Positions 38,501-47,815 of a DNA stretch of 64,000 nucleotides are shown in pieces. A model generated the notes under the pieces. The model was not told the DNA's origin, searched no databases, and was given only the letters and a program-made list of their open reading frames with translations. This stretch comes from Tomocerus qinae (lineage: Eukaryota > Arthropoda > Collembola > Entomobryomorpha > Tomoceridae): NCBI GenBank assembly GCA_020055645.1, contig CM034549.1, positions 17,381,930 to 17,445,929 of the forward strand, written 5' to 3'. Made by a program: the position numbers and the translations under genes. Numbering within the stretch: position 1 is the stretch's first letter; each line of letters starts with the position of its first letter.

Positions 38501-39100
38501 GTGTTTGACGAGTGTAGTTTTTCCTAAGATTCTGTGATGTCCTGATATGGTTGGGTATTTGTCTAGTAAATCTTCGAACATCTTTTGGATATCTTGATCT
38601 GTTTTTACTTTAATTTCTTCGCATTTAAGTGGGAATAAATATTTACCAGTTTTGTTGCCAATGATTGCATATTGTCGCTTATCTTTGTCGTCATCAAACC
38701 AGAATGCGTTTCCCTTCAGATGGAAGATCATGTCGGTGGTACTAATGATGTCTTTTCCTATAAGAACTGGAACTGGTAATTTTTCTAGTACGTAAAAATC
38801 ATGGATTAATTTCTTATGACCAATTAAAATTTCTAACTTGATTTTGCCAATTGGTTTTACGATGGCATTATTTGCGCATGTAAGTGGAATAGGTCTGCAG
38901 GGTTCAATACGCTTTGCTAATTTGGCTGCAAAAGATTTTCTAACTACTGAGTAATCTGATCCGGCATCTAAATATGAAGGTGAAATAGTTGCGGATTCAT
39001 TAAAAAATATTGATATACTTGATGATAATTTGTTATTTTTAGAATTGGACTTTTTAAGGGGAAGGCAGAAGTCAGGAAAGTTGTCTTCCCCTATTGCTCG
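35549..39100 (-). CDS. pol: Retrotransposon pol: protease, RT, RNase H, integrase
   Basis: About 1183 codons in the -1 frame relative to gag, entered at the slippery site 39106-39100. The first 120 codons, with no ATG of their own, carry the aspartic protease (YLDAGSDYSVV, then VPVLIGKDII). The first in-frame ATG of the long stretch is at 38731. After it come the reverse transcriptase (YSKIDCESGFWQ, MPFGLKNAPKTF, and FVDD as catalytic box), RNase H (IIHCDASKIGLGAVL, ERELLAIMWA, ITDNKAL, EIADALSR), and the integrase with its HHCC finger (SGHRGMKK...CDTCQK), DDE residues (YVDFMGPLP, VSDNGSQF, HPQPNQVERVNKTL), and a C-terminal GPY/F motif (WIGPYKI). No internal stop. All catalytic residues I know to look for are in place, so the polyprotein should be active. 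Usual Ty3/Gypsy domain order. Confidence 0.96.
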   Translation of the reverse strand, partial: RAIGEDNFPDFCLPLKKSNSKNNKLSSSISIFFNESATISPSYLDAGSDYSVVRKSFAAKLAKRIEPCRPIPLTCANNAIVKPIGKIKLEILIGHKKLIHDFYVLEKLPVPVLIGKDIISTTDMIFHLKGNAFWFDDDKDKRQYAIIGNKTGKYLFPLKCEEIKVKTDQDIQKMFEDLLDKYPTISGHHRILGKTTLVKHFIDAPDEPVYTPYRQPGRKMAEEIRKQTKDLLKRGLIRPSQSPYNANVVMASKRNGKLRMAISYKKLNKKTRDNRTPMHNGQHILKVLPTARWYSKIDCESGFWQTPMDERSVEKTAFTVDGQHYEFLVMPFGLKNAPKTFVELMNKVLEGLIGNFVFVFVDDIIIFSQTLEEHIKHVDIVLQRLKDANISINREKSEFARTSIVFLGHVVSSNGISIDPEKIRAIKDFPRPRTVSDLRRFLGKVGYCQAFIPHYADIAEPLNSLLRKTTTWYWGKTQETAFQHLKNLMCEQALLSSIDYDFPIIIHCDASKIGLGAVLMQIIDGKRKIIHYASKSLKQSERNLHACERELLAIMWATEKFYDYIWGEDFHIITDNKALTHLHENKDNDSKLGRWAMRLQPYLDKIKHVPGTENEIADALSRAPVPPTGKESDFMDDPEVMFIPCFGLMFRGPSGTKIRQEQRNDEECQKILRAIMRKPLITENSEFCYQKGMLYKRISLMLPKEEIKRSNTVRKQELTREEDEMVPITYAEACKGTKKEEKDTGHASEYYDSNASIKDKVKMQCKNKLIPVIPNSLRHQVMYMFHDSPESGHRGMKKTLQMLKSRVYWPTLEKDVKAYIKSCDTCQKIKSETQLKAGLMGFNDIAPYIFHTLYVDFMGPLPTSKSGRNNKYLLVVQDQLSKWVEVIPMRTATAGQVKYWLEWIFCHFGSPKILVSDNGSQFISKKLKELCKEWNIEHRFTSVYHPQPNQVERVNKTLKAMIKSFIDGQQSSWDEYLQFFGLALRSAIHDSTKVSPALLNLGREIALPFDRNLMDSEDIDFDRAREQISQLPNHLVDIINYVRDNITEAQISYKHYYDKHHRNVIYLIDQEVLVRNHVLSDAASNFSAKLAPTWIGPYKIKAQLTPVTYDLYDERNKCNIGKRHVSDIKPYHRRPYSKNSKPKFSGNPLLPKTSNRKNPNLQYNDRPRRKPRIPGQYTRFFKK

Positions 39101-40599
39101 TTTAAATTTTCTTCGGATTGTTGAGTTTCTTCGGTTTGTTCGTCAACCCATTCTTCTTGCTCTTGAAGTAGCATGACTCTATTATCTGTACATTGATAGG
39201 ATCTGTGTCTAGGATCTCCGCATTTGTAGCATCCACTATTTGCTTGCTGAGGTCGTCCTCGCCTTCCTCTTGAACTTTGTCCTCTTTGACCTCTAGGATT
39301 TTCATCTCGCCTTTGGTTTGGCTGTCTGTCCTGTTGGTTGGTTTGCTGGTTCCGATCAAAGGAATTTGTTTGCTGAGGTTGTCCTTGCTGTTCATTTGCA
39401 TTATCAGTTATTGGACCTTGGGGATTATCGTAACTTCTATAGAAACTTCTACCTCTATAGTTACCTCTACCTCTATAGTTCCCTCTACCTCTACGTTGAT
39501 TAGAATTGTTATATGAATTGTTACCGTCCGGATGCCTTACTTGCACGCCAGGCATCGCCGCCACGGTAGTTTGAATACCTTGATTAGCATCTTGAGCTCT
39601 CAAATCCTCAACGACCATCTTTGCCCTTGAAAGTAGATTGTCCACGGTGTAGTATGTAAGTTCTCCAATGGCAATCTTGATTCTTGGAAGCATCGCATTT
39701 CTGCATCGTCTAACGCTTTCAGCCTCAGGTTCATCAGGAAATACTTGCCTTGCCAGTCTGACCATCTCCCAGACGAACTTTTCTACATTATCTTTCTCGC
39801 CTTGAACTTTGGTAATTAGGTGTTGAGTACGCTTATTTCTTTCTAGCCATGTATCGAATTTATTGATAAAAGCTTCTCTAAAATCTTCCCATACCCAATG
39901 TGGTTGAACAACGTAGTCGTACCAGGCCTTTGTCTCCTTAGTGATAACGGTTGACATCATGTAAATCCAGCTGTCTCGAGTATAATGTTGACTTCTGAAA
40001 TAAGCTTCGACATCGACTAAATAATTAGCTGCCGTCTGTGTATTAGGATTATACTTTGGAATTGGAATATTAGAATTAGCTATTGGAAATGGTAATTGCC
40101 TTGGTGCCTGTTGGTTCATAACCGGTTGTTGAACTGCTTGTTCATACCTTGGTTGGTGTCTAAGTAAATCTATAAGCTGGGCTATCTGTGCTTGTTGCTG
40201 TTGAATTATGTTAAGTGTTAGATTAGGATATTCTTGCCTGTTATGTCTTTCATTATCTGGTCTTAACCTCTCTCTCTGATTGGCTGCTGCTCGTGGCGCC
40301 TGTCTAGGACTTACTTCGTTTCGATTTTCCGCGTGCTCATTGTTCATCAATGGCGGAATTCGAGGATTTTCTTCGTCTCTAGCTGCTCCAATCACTTCGT
40401 TGATTACATTCTGTACATGATTTCCTTGCTCCTCCATCTCGAAGAACAACGGAAAGAGTTGGCCCTCTCTGGATACTGGATCTGACTGTCGTCGATTACC
40501 CCCACCTCTTCTTCTTCGATTCTGCTCAATCAACCTTTGTTGATTTTCGATGTGGTCAGGGTTGTTTCTACGATGATATCTCTCTTCTCGACTTGACAT
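39091..40599 (-). CDS. gag: Retrotransposon gag
   Basis: 502-aa structural protein. The N-terminus is Arg/Asn-rich; residues about 200-340 resemble the retrotransposon gag capsid domain (AWYDYVV..WEDFREAFINKF..ERNKR, then VEKFVWEMVRLARQ). A run of Arg-Gly repeats (RGRGNYRGRGNYRGR) and Gln-rich spacer follow, and the nucleocapsid knuckle CYKCGDPRHRSYQC (C-x2-C-x4-H-x4-C) is at about 457-470. It ends 15 nt after a TTTAAAC heptamer, so a fraction of ribosomes should shift -1 into pol. Confidence 0.93.
   Translation of the reverse strand: MSSREERYHRRNNPDHIENQQRLIEQNRRRRGGGNRRQSDPVSREGQLFPLFFEMEEQGNHVQNVINEVIGAARDEENPRIPPLMNNEHAENRNEVSPRQAPRAAANQRERLRPDNERHNRQEYPNLTLNIIQQQQAQIAQLIDLLRHQPRYEQAVQQPVMNQQAPRQLPFPIANSNIPIPKYNPNTQTAANYLVDVEAYFRSQHYTRDSWIYMMSTVITKETKAWYDYVVQPHWVWEDFREAFINKFDTWLERNKRTQHLITKVQGEKDNVEKFVWEMVRLARQVFPDEPEAESVRRCRNAMLPRIKIAIGELTYYTVDNLLSRAKMVVEDLRAQDANQGIQTTVAAMPGVQVRHPDGNNSYNNSNQRRGRGNYRGRGNYRGRSFYRSYDNPQGPITDNANEQQGQPQQTNSFDRNQQTNQQDRQPNQRRDENPRGQRGQSSRGRRGRPQQANSGCYKCGDPRHRSYQCTDNRVMLLQEQEEWVDEQTEETQQSEENLNEQ
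39100..39106 (-). promoter_or_regulatory. -1 ribosomal frameshift heptamer TTTAAAC
   Basis: On the minus strand, gag reads GAA AAT TTA AAC GAG CAA TAG. T-TTA-AAC is the classical X-XXY-YYZ slippery site, placed in the right phase, 9 nt before the gag stop; slipping back one base enters the pol frame (CGA GCA ATA GGG..). An overlapping A-AAT-TTA also fits the rule. A stimulatory stem-loop or pseudoknot was not checked. Confidence 0.8.
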
Positions 40600-40614
40600 T
40601 AATTAAGTTATACC

Positions 40615-40908
40615 TCAATAACCCAATTCGGACGGAAGTCTGTTATCTATATGAATGACTGAAAAATTAATTAGTGACTTTTGTAATTCTCTATTCAATG
40701 AAATTCTGATGTTCTCGACCAATGTTGTACACTGAAAAGTTGTAAATAAATGAGTTATTCTTATAGTTAGGCTACTTCCTACTTGATTAACTTCAATAGG
40801 AAAATTCCCACTAGACTGCTTGACTAACTCGATTACCGTTTCCTTTTCTAGAATCTGTACTCTTGGCAAAGTATTAACTAAATTTAATTGAATTACGACT
40901 TCTTTCAT
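40615..40908 (-). CDS. Small leader ORF of the retrotransposon, unknown
   Basis: 97-aa ORF (starts MKEVVIQLNLVNTLPRVQ, ends HIDNRLPSELGY) located between the leader repeats and gag, ending only 15 nt before the gag ATG. It has no cysteine, no TM segment and no motif I recognise. It may be an accessory protein, an upstream ORF that tunes gag translation, or chance. Confidence 0.4.
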   Translation of the reverse strand: MKEVVIQLNLVNTLPRVQILEKETVIELVKQSSGNFPIEVNQVGSSLTIRITHLFTTFQCTTLVENIRISLNRELQKSLINFSVIHIDNRLPSELGY

Positions 40909-40973
40909 TGAAAATATTTAGGAAATAGGAATTTAAAAGGATCGTATATTTGGTTACTCTTACACTCGTATCT

Positions 40974-41180
40974 CAGGATCACGCTTTCAACACGTTCTGC
41001 ACTGAAATATTTAATTAATCTTTTATATATCAGGATCACGCTTTCAACACGTTCTGCTCTGAAATATTTAATTACTCTTATATTTCAGGATCACGCTATC
41101 AACACGTTCTGCACTGAAATACTTAATTACTCTTATATTTCAGGATCACGCTATCAACACGTTCTGCACTGAAATATTTA
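40974..41180 (-). repeat. 57-bp direct repeats in the element leader, 4 units
   Basis: Four copies of CAGGATCACGCT(T/A)TCAACACGTTCTGC(A/T)CTGAAATA followed by an AT spacer, period about 55-60 bp. They lie in the 5' untranslated leader between the 5' LTR and the first ORF, where packaging signals, enhancers or insulators are found in other Gypsy-class elements. Confidence 0.88.
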
Positions 41181-41347
41181 ATTTTTATACCTGTGAGTAC
41201 CCAAATATAGATTTTAAAAGCTTTACTTACTTTCTGGTTCGTGTGCTCCAGTTTACTCCAAGAATTTTTTTACTTTAAAATAATCACAATTGGTAATCAA
41301 AATTGAATGGTTTGCACACCTGTTCTATCGCAAAACGGTGAAACAAA

Positions 41348-41365
41348 ACCGGGTTGGAGGCACCA
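41348..41365 (-). other. Primer-binding site of the retrotransposon
   Basis: Minus-strand TGGTGCCTCCAACCCGG, starting two bases after the 5' LTR end. The initial TGG pairs with the CCA of a tRNA 3' end. I cannot assign the tRNA with confidence. Confidence 0.75.
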
Positions 41366-41367
41366 GT

Positions 41368-41841
41368 TGAAAGGATGGTCTATCCAGTTATGCTCAATAA
41401 GGTAGTGACGACTACTCTTAATGAGTGTTACAAGGTTCAAGTGTGATTACCGGATATGCGGAAGAAGGTGGGATACGAATAATAACTGAGATGAATTGTA
41501 TTGTGATTGAATGTGACCGAAATACTTAGAAATGTGAAATGTCAGTGGGAGAACAACGCAAGTGGAGTTGGTAGCAAACACGGAAGGAAAGTTTATTTAG
41601 CAAGTAAATTGTGAGACCAATAAAGTGTAATGTGAATCAATGATAAATATACTTTGGAATAAGAGAATGATACTGAGAATGATAATAGAATGATACAAGT
41701 CAATAGATGTATGTTCAGGTTCCAGTCCAGAGAGCAACTGGCTGTTGGCGGACGTGGTTCCTTAGATTATACGTTGTCTTAGGTGAGGTGGTGCGGTGGG
41801 GTAAGAGGGTGACTGAGAAGGGGTCGAAGTACACTCTTACA
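41368..41841 (-). repeat. 5' LTR
   Basis: 474 bp with the same sequence as 32774-33247. It carries the element's promoter. Flanked outside by the ACTT target duplication (41842-41845). Confidence 0.95.
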
Positions 41842-41877
41842 ACTTGAAGTATCGAACTCGTCATCGTTGCTTGACAT
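41842..41877 (-). pseudogene. Acidic host gene, 5' coding fragment (interrupted)
   Basis: Start codon at 41877-41875 followed by MSSNDDEFDTSS, then the retrotransposon. The frame continues without a break at 32769 on the far side if one ACTT is dropped. See the entry at 31795-32773 for the rest of the gene. Confidence 0.62.
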
Positions 41878-42610
41878 TTTATGCACCGTACGTTGGGAAT
41901 TCTATCTTTGTGATTGAAAACAGCGGATTTGGTGGATTTTCGCCTGAAGAAGACTATTTTTGAGGAAATGTTACTAATTTGGCTATTATGGTAGTTTACT
42001 TTCTCAGGTGAGGAGATTTGGAATTCCACACGGGGGAATTTAAAATCGAATTTGGAACGTAAACAACCATTCTGTAATGAGTAATGACCATTGCATCACT
42101 GCACCCCCAAAAATTCCATGGTAGCAATCAAGGATGTAGCAATAATACTCAACCCGTGGCAGATCCCCATGGAAAAATGAAAAAATGAAAAGTGGGTGGG
42201 AAAGCTCGCCAATTGACGTCATTGGCGAGTGTGTATTTAAATTGAGATCCCCAAGTGGGGGAAATTAGGGATCGGCTGTAGTCATGTAAATTTTCCACAC
42301 ATTTTCACTTGTTCCGAACCCCCAATAAATCGAATAATCTGCCATTCCTTTTCTATAATATTATATTCTATATTCCTTGATAATACTCATACCCTAATCA
42401 AGACTCTCTTGACGAATGATGTCACGTCACGTCCCAAACATCATTTTGCCAAATTCCGAAGTCTTTTCACCTGAGAAAATAAAATATGCAGTTTTTATGT
42501 AAACACATTGGTTAGTCCTGTGATGAATTTGTTTTTATGGAAAAGTTTGCTTGTTCATGTACTTACCGTTGACTAACTTCACTCAGAATACGTTGATACT
42601 CAATTTCGCC
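41878..42610. promoter_or_regulatory. Divergent promoter with CRE/CCAAT palindrome
   Basis: Region between the starts of the interrupted acidic gene (minus) and the three-TM gene (plus). At 42205-42229 lies CTCGCCAAT-TGACGTCA-TTGGCGAG: a consensus CRE/ATF octamer flanked by inverted CGCCAAT arms (CCAAT box on each strand). A TATTTAAA follows at about 42233. The arrangement suggests a shared bidirectional core promoter; no coding exon is supported here. Confidence 0.5.
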
Positions 42611-43216
42611 ATGAACAACATCTTAAAAGGAATTGTAAGAAAGTTACTGTTACTGCCGAATATTTATACTTAGTTCACAGTTAAATTATTTTCCTTGGAT
42701 GGAATGTCATTAGTATTTTTTTCTTGATATTTCAACTTGGGTAAAAGCATATAATAATATCTAATGTAGTCGTTCGTATTTTATTAGCTACGAGAAGCAG
42801 GGAGTGTGGTTTTAGGTATCGCAATACCAGTGTTCGTGGCACAATGGATTATAGATTGGATATTTGGTCCGTGGCAAGGCCACTTTGTCTTCGTCTATTT
42901 CATGTTTTGTTTGCTACTGTCACTCGATTATACAATCCCTGATCTTCACCCATTGTTAGCAAAATTTGTAAGCGACTAAAACTACAACCTGAAGAAAAAA
43001 ATATTTTTTAAACTGACTCACTCACTATAATGGGTTTATGACCGTCTCTTATATGCAACGTAAGAATCCTCTAATAATTACGTTTTGCAGGTCCAATTAT
43101 CTGCGGATATTCTAGTTGCAATCGTTTTCGCCTTGCTGTTTTTCTTGTTTGAGAAGATCAGCTCAAATAAAACTTCTATGGATCATAATCTATGTCCGTT
43201 ATTTCAGCTTGCGTGA
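42611..43216 (+). CDS. Small three-TM membrane protein, unknown
   Basis: Three exons, 42611-42634, 42788-42967 and 43091-43216, all phase-0 GT-AG introns; 109 aa. It starts MNNILKGILREAGSVVLG. Three hydrophobic segments follow: about 13-33 (GSVVLGIAIPVFVAQWIIDW), 39-56 (HFVFVYFMFCLLLSLDY) and 72-92 (ILVAIVFALLFFLFEK). The polar tail is short and contains one Cys. The tiny first exon and three matching phases make this a credible gene although no exon is a long frame. I do not recognise the family. Confidence 0.6.
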
Positions 43217-43711
43217 TGTCCGGGATATTGTTTACCTTGTACCCTTCAAGCGTACTGTCGAAATACTAGTGTATTTGATTTCGACATGGGTAAACTGGGC
43301 ATTGAGTGATTTAGATTAAACTTCCTTTATTCTGTATAGTTAAATCCATGTTAAATCCAAATTGTACCAAAAACTTTCTGACAAAATAAAATCTACCACA
43401 AACTGCAAGAACATGAAACTGCATACAATGTGTATGTGTGGATACTGCCATTGCACAATGGTTACTCCACGGAGTCACAACTTGACCTTAGTACAATCTG
43501 AGTACAACCTATAGGGTCAACTTTTTTGTATTGAAATAGCAATGTAGCTATTGGTAACTTACCACTGTCGCCCACCAGGGTCACATTTTGGATTCTGTTT
43601 CACTGGCCAGCCATTATGGAAACTGCCATAAAAGCATTTCTACAATATTGTTATCGTGTTCCCACTTTCTACAATATATCGCTCAATTTTTAAAGATAAG
43701 AATAAAAAGTA

Positions 43712-44674
43712 ATGGAAGATTTTCATTCTTCATCGAGTACAAGTTTCTCGTCTCAGTCTTCAGTTTTTGATCCTTTCCCAGGAAGTTCTACTTCCACAAA
43801 TCTTCATGGATTTGCTGACCCTAAACGGCATCCTGATAGATTGACAGCTGCTGATGATGGAGTTCGCTGTGTAGTTGTTCCTAAAGAAGTTATCATTTGT
43901 TATGGGCCTTATATGGTACAGGGAATTCTTGATTATCGAACGGAAAGAATACAAGGACTTCAACGTAAAAATATTCCTCTTGATTGATTGAATGCTTTTA
44001 TTTCAGTGACCACTATTAACAGTAACAATTAAGCCCCGTTATTTCCTTTTCACAGTCACTCTAAAACTATAATAGTAGTAGTAAGTAGTAATAAGGCATG
44101 CTTCGGAAGCATATTTATTTTCCATGAAATAATGTATATTCATTTTTACTAAAATGTGGCCAAAATATCTATTTAAAATGTATTCATGTATCTAGATGCA
44201 TTTTATAAACTTGGAGTACACACGTATTTGAAGAAGGCTCATCACATTAACCTGCTTAAGATCTGGTACATGGATTCTGTGATCTTCTCGTGCAAGATGA
44301 CGGATTTAAGCCATGGAGGAGATGGAAGTTTGGACGGTAAAGTCAAACAAGCCATCAAAGTATTTTCAATCGTTTTCCACAAAGCTGCCCAGGAATTGCG
44401 AGTGCGTCATGAACTTCAAAAGGCTAAGGAGGAAGATATTTGTAACTTGTGCATTTGTGCCCAAAGAAAAGTAACCGATGAAACAGCTCATGACCACAAC
44501 GACGGTAAAACAGCGGATCCTAAAGACAACGATGGAAATCACGGGGTGATAGCGGCAGAAGATCGGAATAACGATAATGACGTGAAGTCAATTTCCTCCG
44601 GACATTCAGCTATTTTTTCCAAATCTGACAGTTCCACTGCCTCCACTGGATTGCTCATCACGGCTCCGAAATAG
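43712..44674 (+). CDS. Orphan 243-aa protein, unknown
   Basis: Two exons, 43712-43964 and 44196-44674, joined across a GT-AG intron in phase 1; 243 aa. It starts MEDFHSSSSTSFSSQSSVFD (Ser-rich), then a possibly folded part from about residue 45 to 165 (VVVPKEVIICYGPYMVQGIL, DYRTERIQGLQ, YMDSVIFSCKMTD, KQAIKVFSIVFHKAAQELRVR), then CNLCICAQR (two CxxC-like cysteines), and a low-complexity Asp/Asn/Ser tail. No signal peptide or TM segment is evident. The exon junction is supported only by splice consensus and phase. No known family comes to mind. Confidence 0.55.
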
Positions 44675-45489
44675 TTTCTTAATGTACATGTAGCAAACAC
44701 ATTCATTTACATTTTTAGCACACTAAAAACATCTTGAAATTTTTAAGTATCAAACTTACCCATTTTGTCAAATGTAGTGCTAATAGCACTAGTTATAGTT
44801 GTGACCATAACCAAAACATTTAAAATATTTATGAATAAAATATATCACTGTAAAAAAGTATCGATCAAAGAAAAATTATGAGGTCAAAAGATACACGAAA
44901 TGCGCACTGGAAGTTCCTTATAGGACCCTTTGTAGCGTAACAAGCATAAAATACGATACTATTTTCTAACAAATAGTCTTATAAAATCTCAAGGAGCTCA
45001 AAATCTGAAACAAAGACTTTGGAAGTTAGATTGTACATTCCGAAATATAATATTGCATTTTCAGATATTAGTACCCCATTAAAATAGTACGTAGTACGTA
45101 TGTATGCATGCATGTACTAAGTTCAATGCAACTGAAAAATGTATGCATAGTATGCAGCAGCATAATGAAGCGTGAGCGTGAGGTAGGATAGGATTTAGAA
45201 GAGTTATATGATGCCATGTCATAATATGCTATTCGTTTTGTCCAGCGAAGTTTCCGGGCAACACATTCACAACACAACTTTTGTGCGTACTATACGTCCT
45301 CTTTGGCTAATGGGTATTCTGTGCCGCAAGTCATTACAGTGAGTGGTTCACATTTCAAATTCGATGAAATATTATGTACATTGTAAATTCTTGGGAAGAT
45401 ATTATGTCCGATTGTGACAAGGCATTACTAGTGTAAATTAAAATAGTGATTTTACATATACATTTTGGCATTTCCAATTTTAATGCAAA
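44675..45489. other. Spacer before BBS1
   Basis: AT-rich, contains the BBS1 promoter and perhaps an upstream non-coding or short coding exon, since other BBS1 proteins have about 10-20 residues before the WLDA motif. Confidence 0.5.
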
Positions 45490-47815
45490 ATGATGTGGCT
45501 GGATGCATTCTCGGACACACAAGCTACGCTATATACATTCCCCAGTTGTATTTCAACTGCCGATTTAGCTGGGGATGGGGATTACCGATTAATTATTGCT
45601 GACTTGGGCACTGGTTTCATTCCTTCAAAATTGAAGGTAGGAATTAGTACATATTTATTCCACAATCTCTATGTAGATATCACAATTTTACACAAAATTC
45701 TCTGTACCGAATTTACATTCTATTTTGAATAAATAAATATTGCTTTGTTATCAGATTTATAAAGGTACCGGTCTCCAATCAGAAGTATCTTTGCAAGAGA
45801 TGCCAACTGCTGTTGCACCAATGTTTATTGACAATGACACTCCTAGAATGCCAGGTATTAAAAGTTCAACAGGTTAATTTTGTAAATGGTTCATTTAAAG
45901 TTCAACAATCTGAATTTTTTAAGTGATAACTGTGGCTTCGTCGGAGTACATTTACGTCTACAAAAACCTACGTCCTTTCTTTCGGGCCGTGTTACCATCT
46001 TTACCTGTAAACGCCATGGAACGTGATATCTGGGGACAAGTATGTCAGTATTACAATAGTTTGCTGTATGTTCTTTAAGGTTTATGAAATGTTATTTTAA
46101 ATTCCAATTTTCTTGTTTAGTACGAGTCGGTGGATACTTTAGTAGAGCTGTTGCAAAATTTACAAAGTTCCGTTGGAATTTCTGCATTGACCCTAAAATC
46201 CCAGCAATTATTGTCTTTACCAGAGCATGAAAGAGAATCATTCATAGAAGTACATAAAGCCACTATCCTCCAAAGGAAGAATATCGTCACTTGCTTGAGT
46301 ACATTAAGGAAATCCTACAACGATGAGGACGCATTAGCTTGTCTTGTAATAGGAACTGAAAACTGTGATATATTAGTACTGCATCCGGAAACGTTTACAC
46401 CAATCGATGAGGCATATTATTACTATATATACTATGTCATAAACTATTTCTGAGATCTCTAATGTACTTGTTTAAATGATCTACAGGCAAAATTAACGTT
46501 AGTCGATGTCCCAGTGTTTTTATCAACGGCTGGGCTATTTGATATCGATTACACTTTAACCTGCACCACCCGAAATGGACAATTACTAATAGGACGCCGG
46601 GGTTGGGTTGCACCACTTTTGAATCTTTCAAAGCCTCCCGTTGGAGTGGTTTGTCTTGAAACGAGTATCATCGTCGCTTTGATGGATTCTACTATTAGTT
46701 GTTTTAGCGATAAAGGACACAGGCATTGGAATACATCTACAGATGCACCAGTTACATGTATCCAACGTGTTCAACTTAAACAAAGGAATCTTGAGTTAGT
46801 TGCTGTTGGATTGCAAAATGGATCTGTGTGTATGTACACTACTGCTGGAGAAATTGTAGACAAGGTCAATTTTACAGAATCCATTTCCGCAGTATATTAT
46901 GGTCAGTATGGAAGGGAATCAAACAGTCTGGTAGTAATCACGCAAGGTTTGTAAACACCTTTAAACTAGTAAAATTATTTTGAAAATTGCTCCTGGAATT
47001 TTAAAAATGTTAATTAAAATATAAATTACAAATATTTTTAATTGCATTCGTAGGAGGCAGTCTTCACGTAAAAATTTTGAAAAGAAGTGCAGATTTTACC
47101 CCTCAACTTGAAGGTCGAGATGGCTCAGCTGCTCCAAAACTTTCCATACCAAAGAAAACTAAACTTTTTGTGGATCAGACAATGAGAGAAAGAGAAAATT
47201 CTGTCGGTAAGCTTCCATTTTAAGATAAGCATTTAATTCTAGTTGAATTATACCATCTTTATTGAATTTTACAGGTATGCATAGAGCATTTCAACGTGAT
47301 GCATTCAAAATGAAATTGGACACAGCTCGAAATCTTGTGCAAGTAATAAATACAAAGCAAACTCCTATGCAAGATTCAGTTAAGCTCTCCGCAGAGGTAT
47401 TAGGACTGGGTCCAACATTTTCCATACGAATTGGTATTCAGAATATTGGTGGTGGTGGGTCTAGTGGATCGGGGATAACCGATTTGGGACTATTTTTCCA
47501 CTGGGATGATAAATTCTACGATGTCTCTCCACCGTTTATTCATGTAAGAATTACATTGCAATTGCAAACGTTTACAATTCATGCATCGAGTGGAAATATA
47601 AATAATTATGATGCATATGCTAATTTCCTTTAAATATGTTTTAGGTACCCCTGTTGGTTCCTGGAGTTGAAATTAAATTTCAAACTCGTGTTGAAAGCAT
47701 TAACAGTAATGGAATAGCAGATACGATAAGAGTTGTAGTTCTAAGAAAGAAGCTTGGAATTCCTATTCTAGTAGCCATTATAAATATGCCCCCTAGTGAA
47801 GTTGCAATGTTTTAG
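45490..47815 (+). CDS. BBS1: Bardet-Biedl syndrome 1 protein (BBSome subunit)
   Basis: Subunit of the BBSome, the coat complex that moves membrane cargo in cilia through its contact with ARL6. Exons 45490-45636, 45755-45854, 45924-46039, 46121-46411, 46487-46946, 47054-47206, 47275-47543, 47645-47815; 1707 nt, 568 aa against 593 in human. Family blocks in order: MWLDAFSDTQATLYTF, ADLAGDGDYRLIIADLG, EYIYVYKNLRPFF, YNDEDALACLVIGTEN, VPVFLSTAGLFDIDY, the propeller, YGQYGRESNSLVVITQGG, TKLFVDQTMRERE, MHRAFQRD, VLGLGPTFSIRI, and the end INMPPSE. The border after FTPIDE (46411) needs a GC donor (GCATAT). The alternative GT donor at 46436 would add eight residues absent in other BBS1 proteins. AATAAA at 48086-48091. 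Presence implies ciliated sensory neurons, normal for arthropods. Confidence 0.94.

Larger units (their letters stand above)
32774..41841 (-). mobile_element. Ty3/Gypsy-class LTR retrotransposon with exonuclease ORF, intact
   Basis: A 9068-bp element read on the minus strand. It has 474-bp LTRs at 41368-41841 (5') and 32774-33247 (3') that look identical base for base, TG...CA ends, and a 4-bp ACTT target duplication at 32770-32773 and 41842-41845. The primer-binding site begins TGGTGCCTCC two bases inside the 5' LTR (41365 downward), and a purine tract (GCGAGGGAGGT) abuts the 3' LTR. Order: LTR, 57-bp repeats, 97-aa ORF, gag, pol (PR-RT-RH-IN), 36-bp repeats, a 468-aa RNase D/Rrp6-like exonuclease ORF, an overlapping zinc-knuckle ORF, LTR. 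IN after RH and the GPY/F motif place it in Ty3/Gypsy; no chromodomain or envelope-like ORF is seen. Identical LTRs mean a very recent insertion. Confidence 0.95.

Noticed and set aside
31795..41877. Interrupted acidic gene as a piggyBac-type transposase
   Set aside because: Only the acidic N-terminus is reminiscent; no DDD catalytic domain or terminal inverted repeats are seen.
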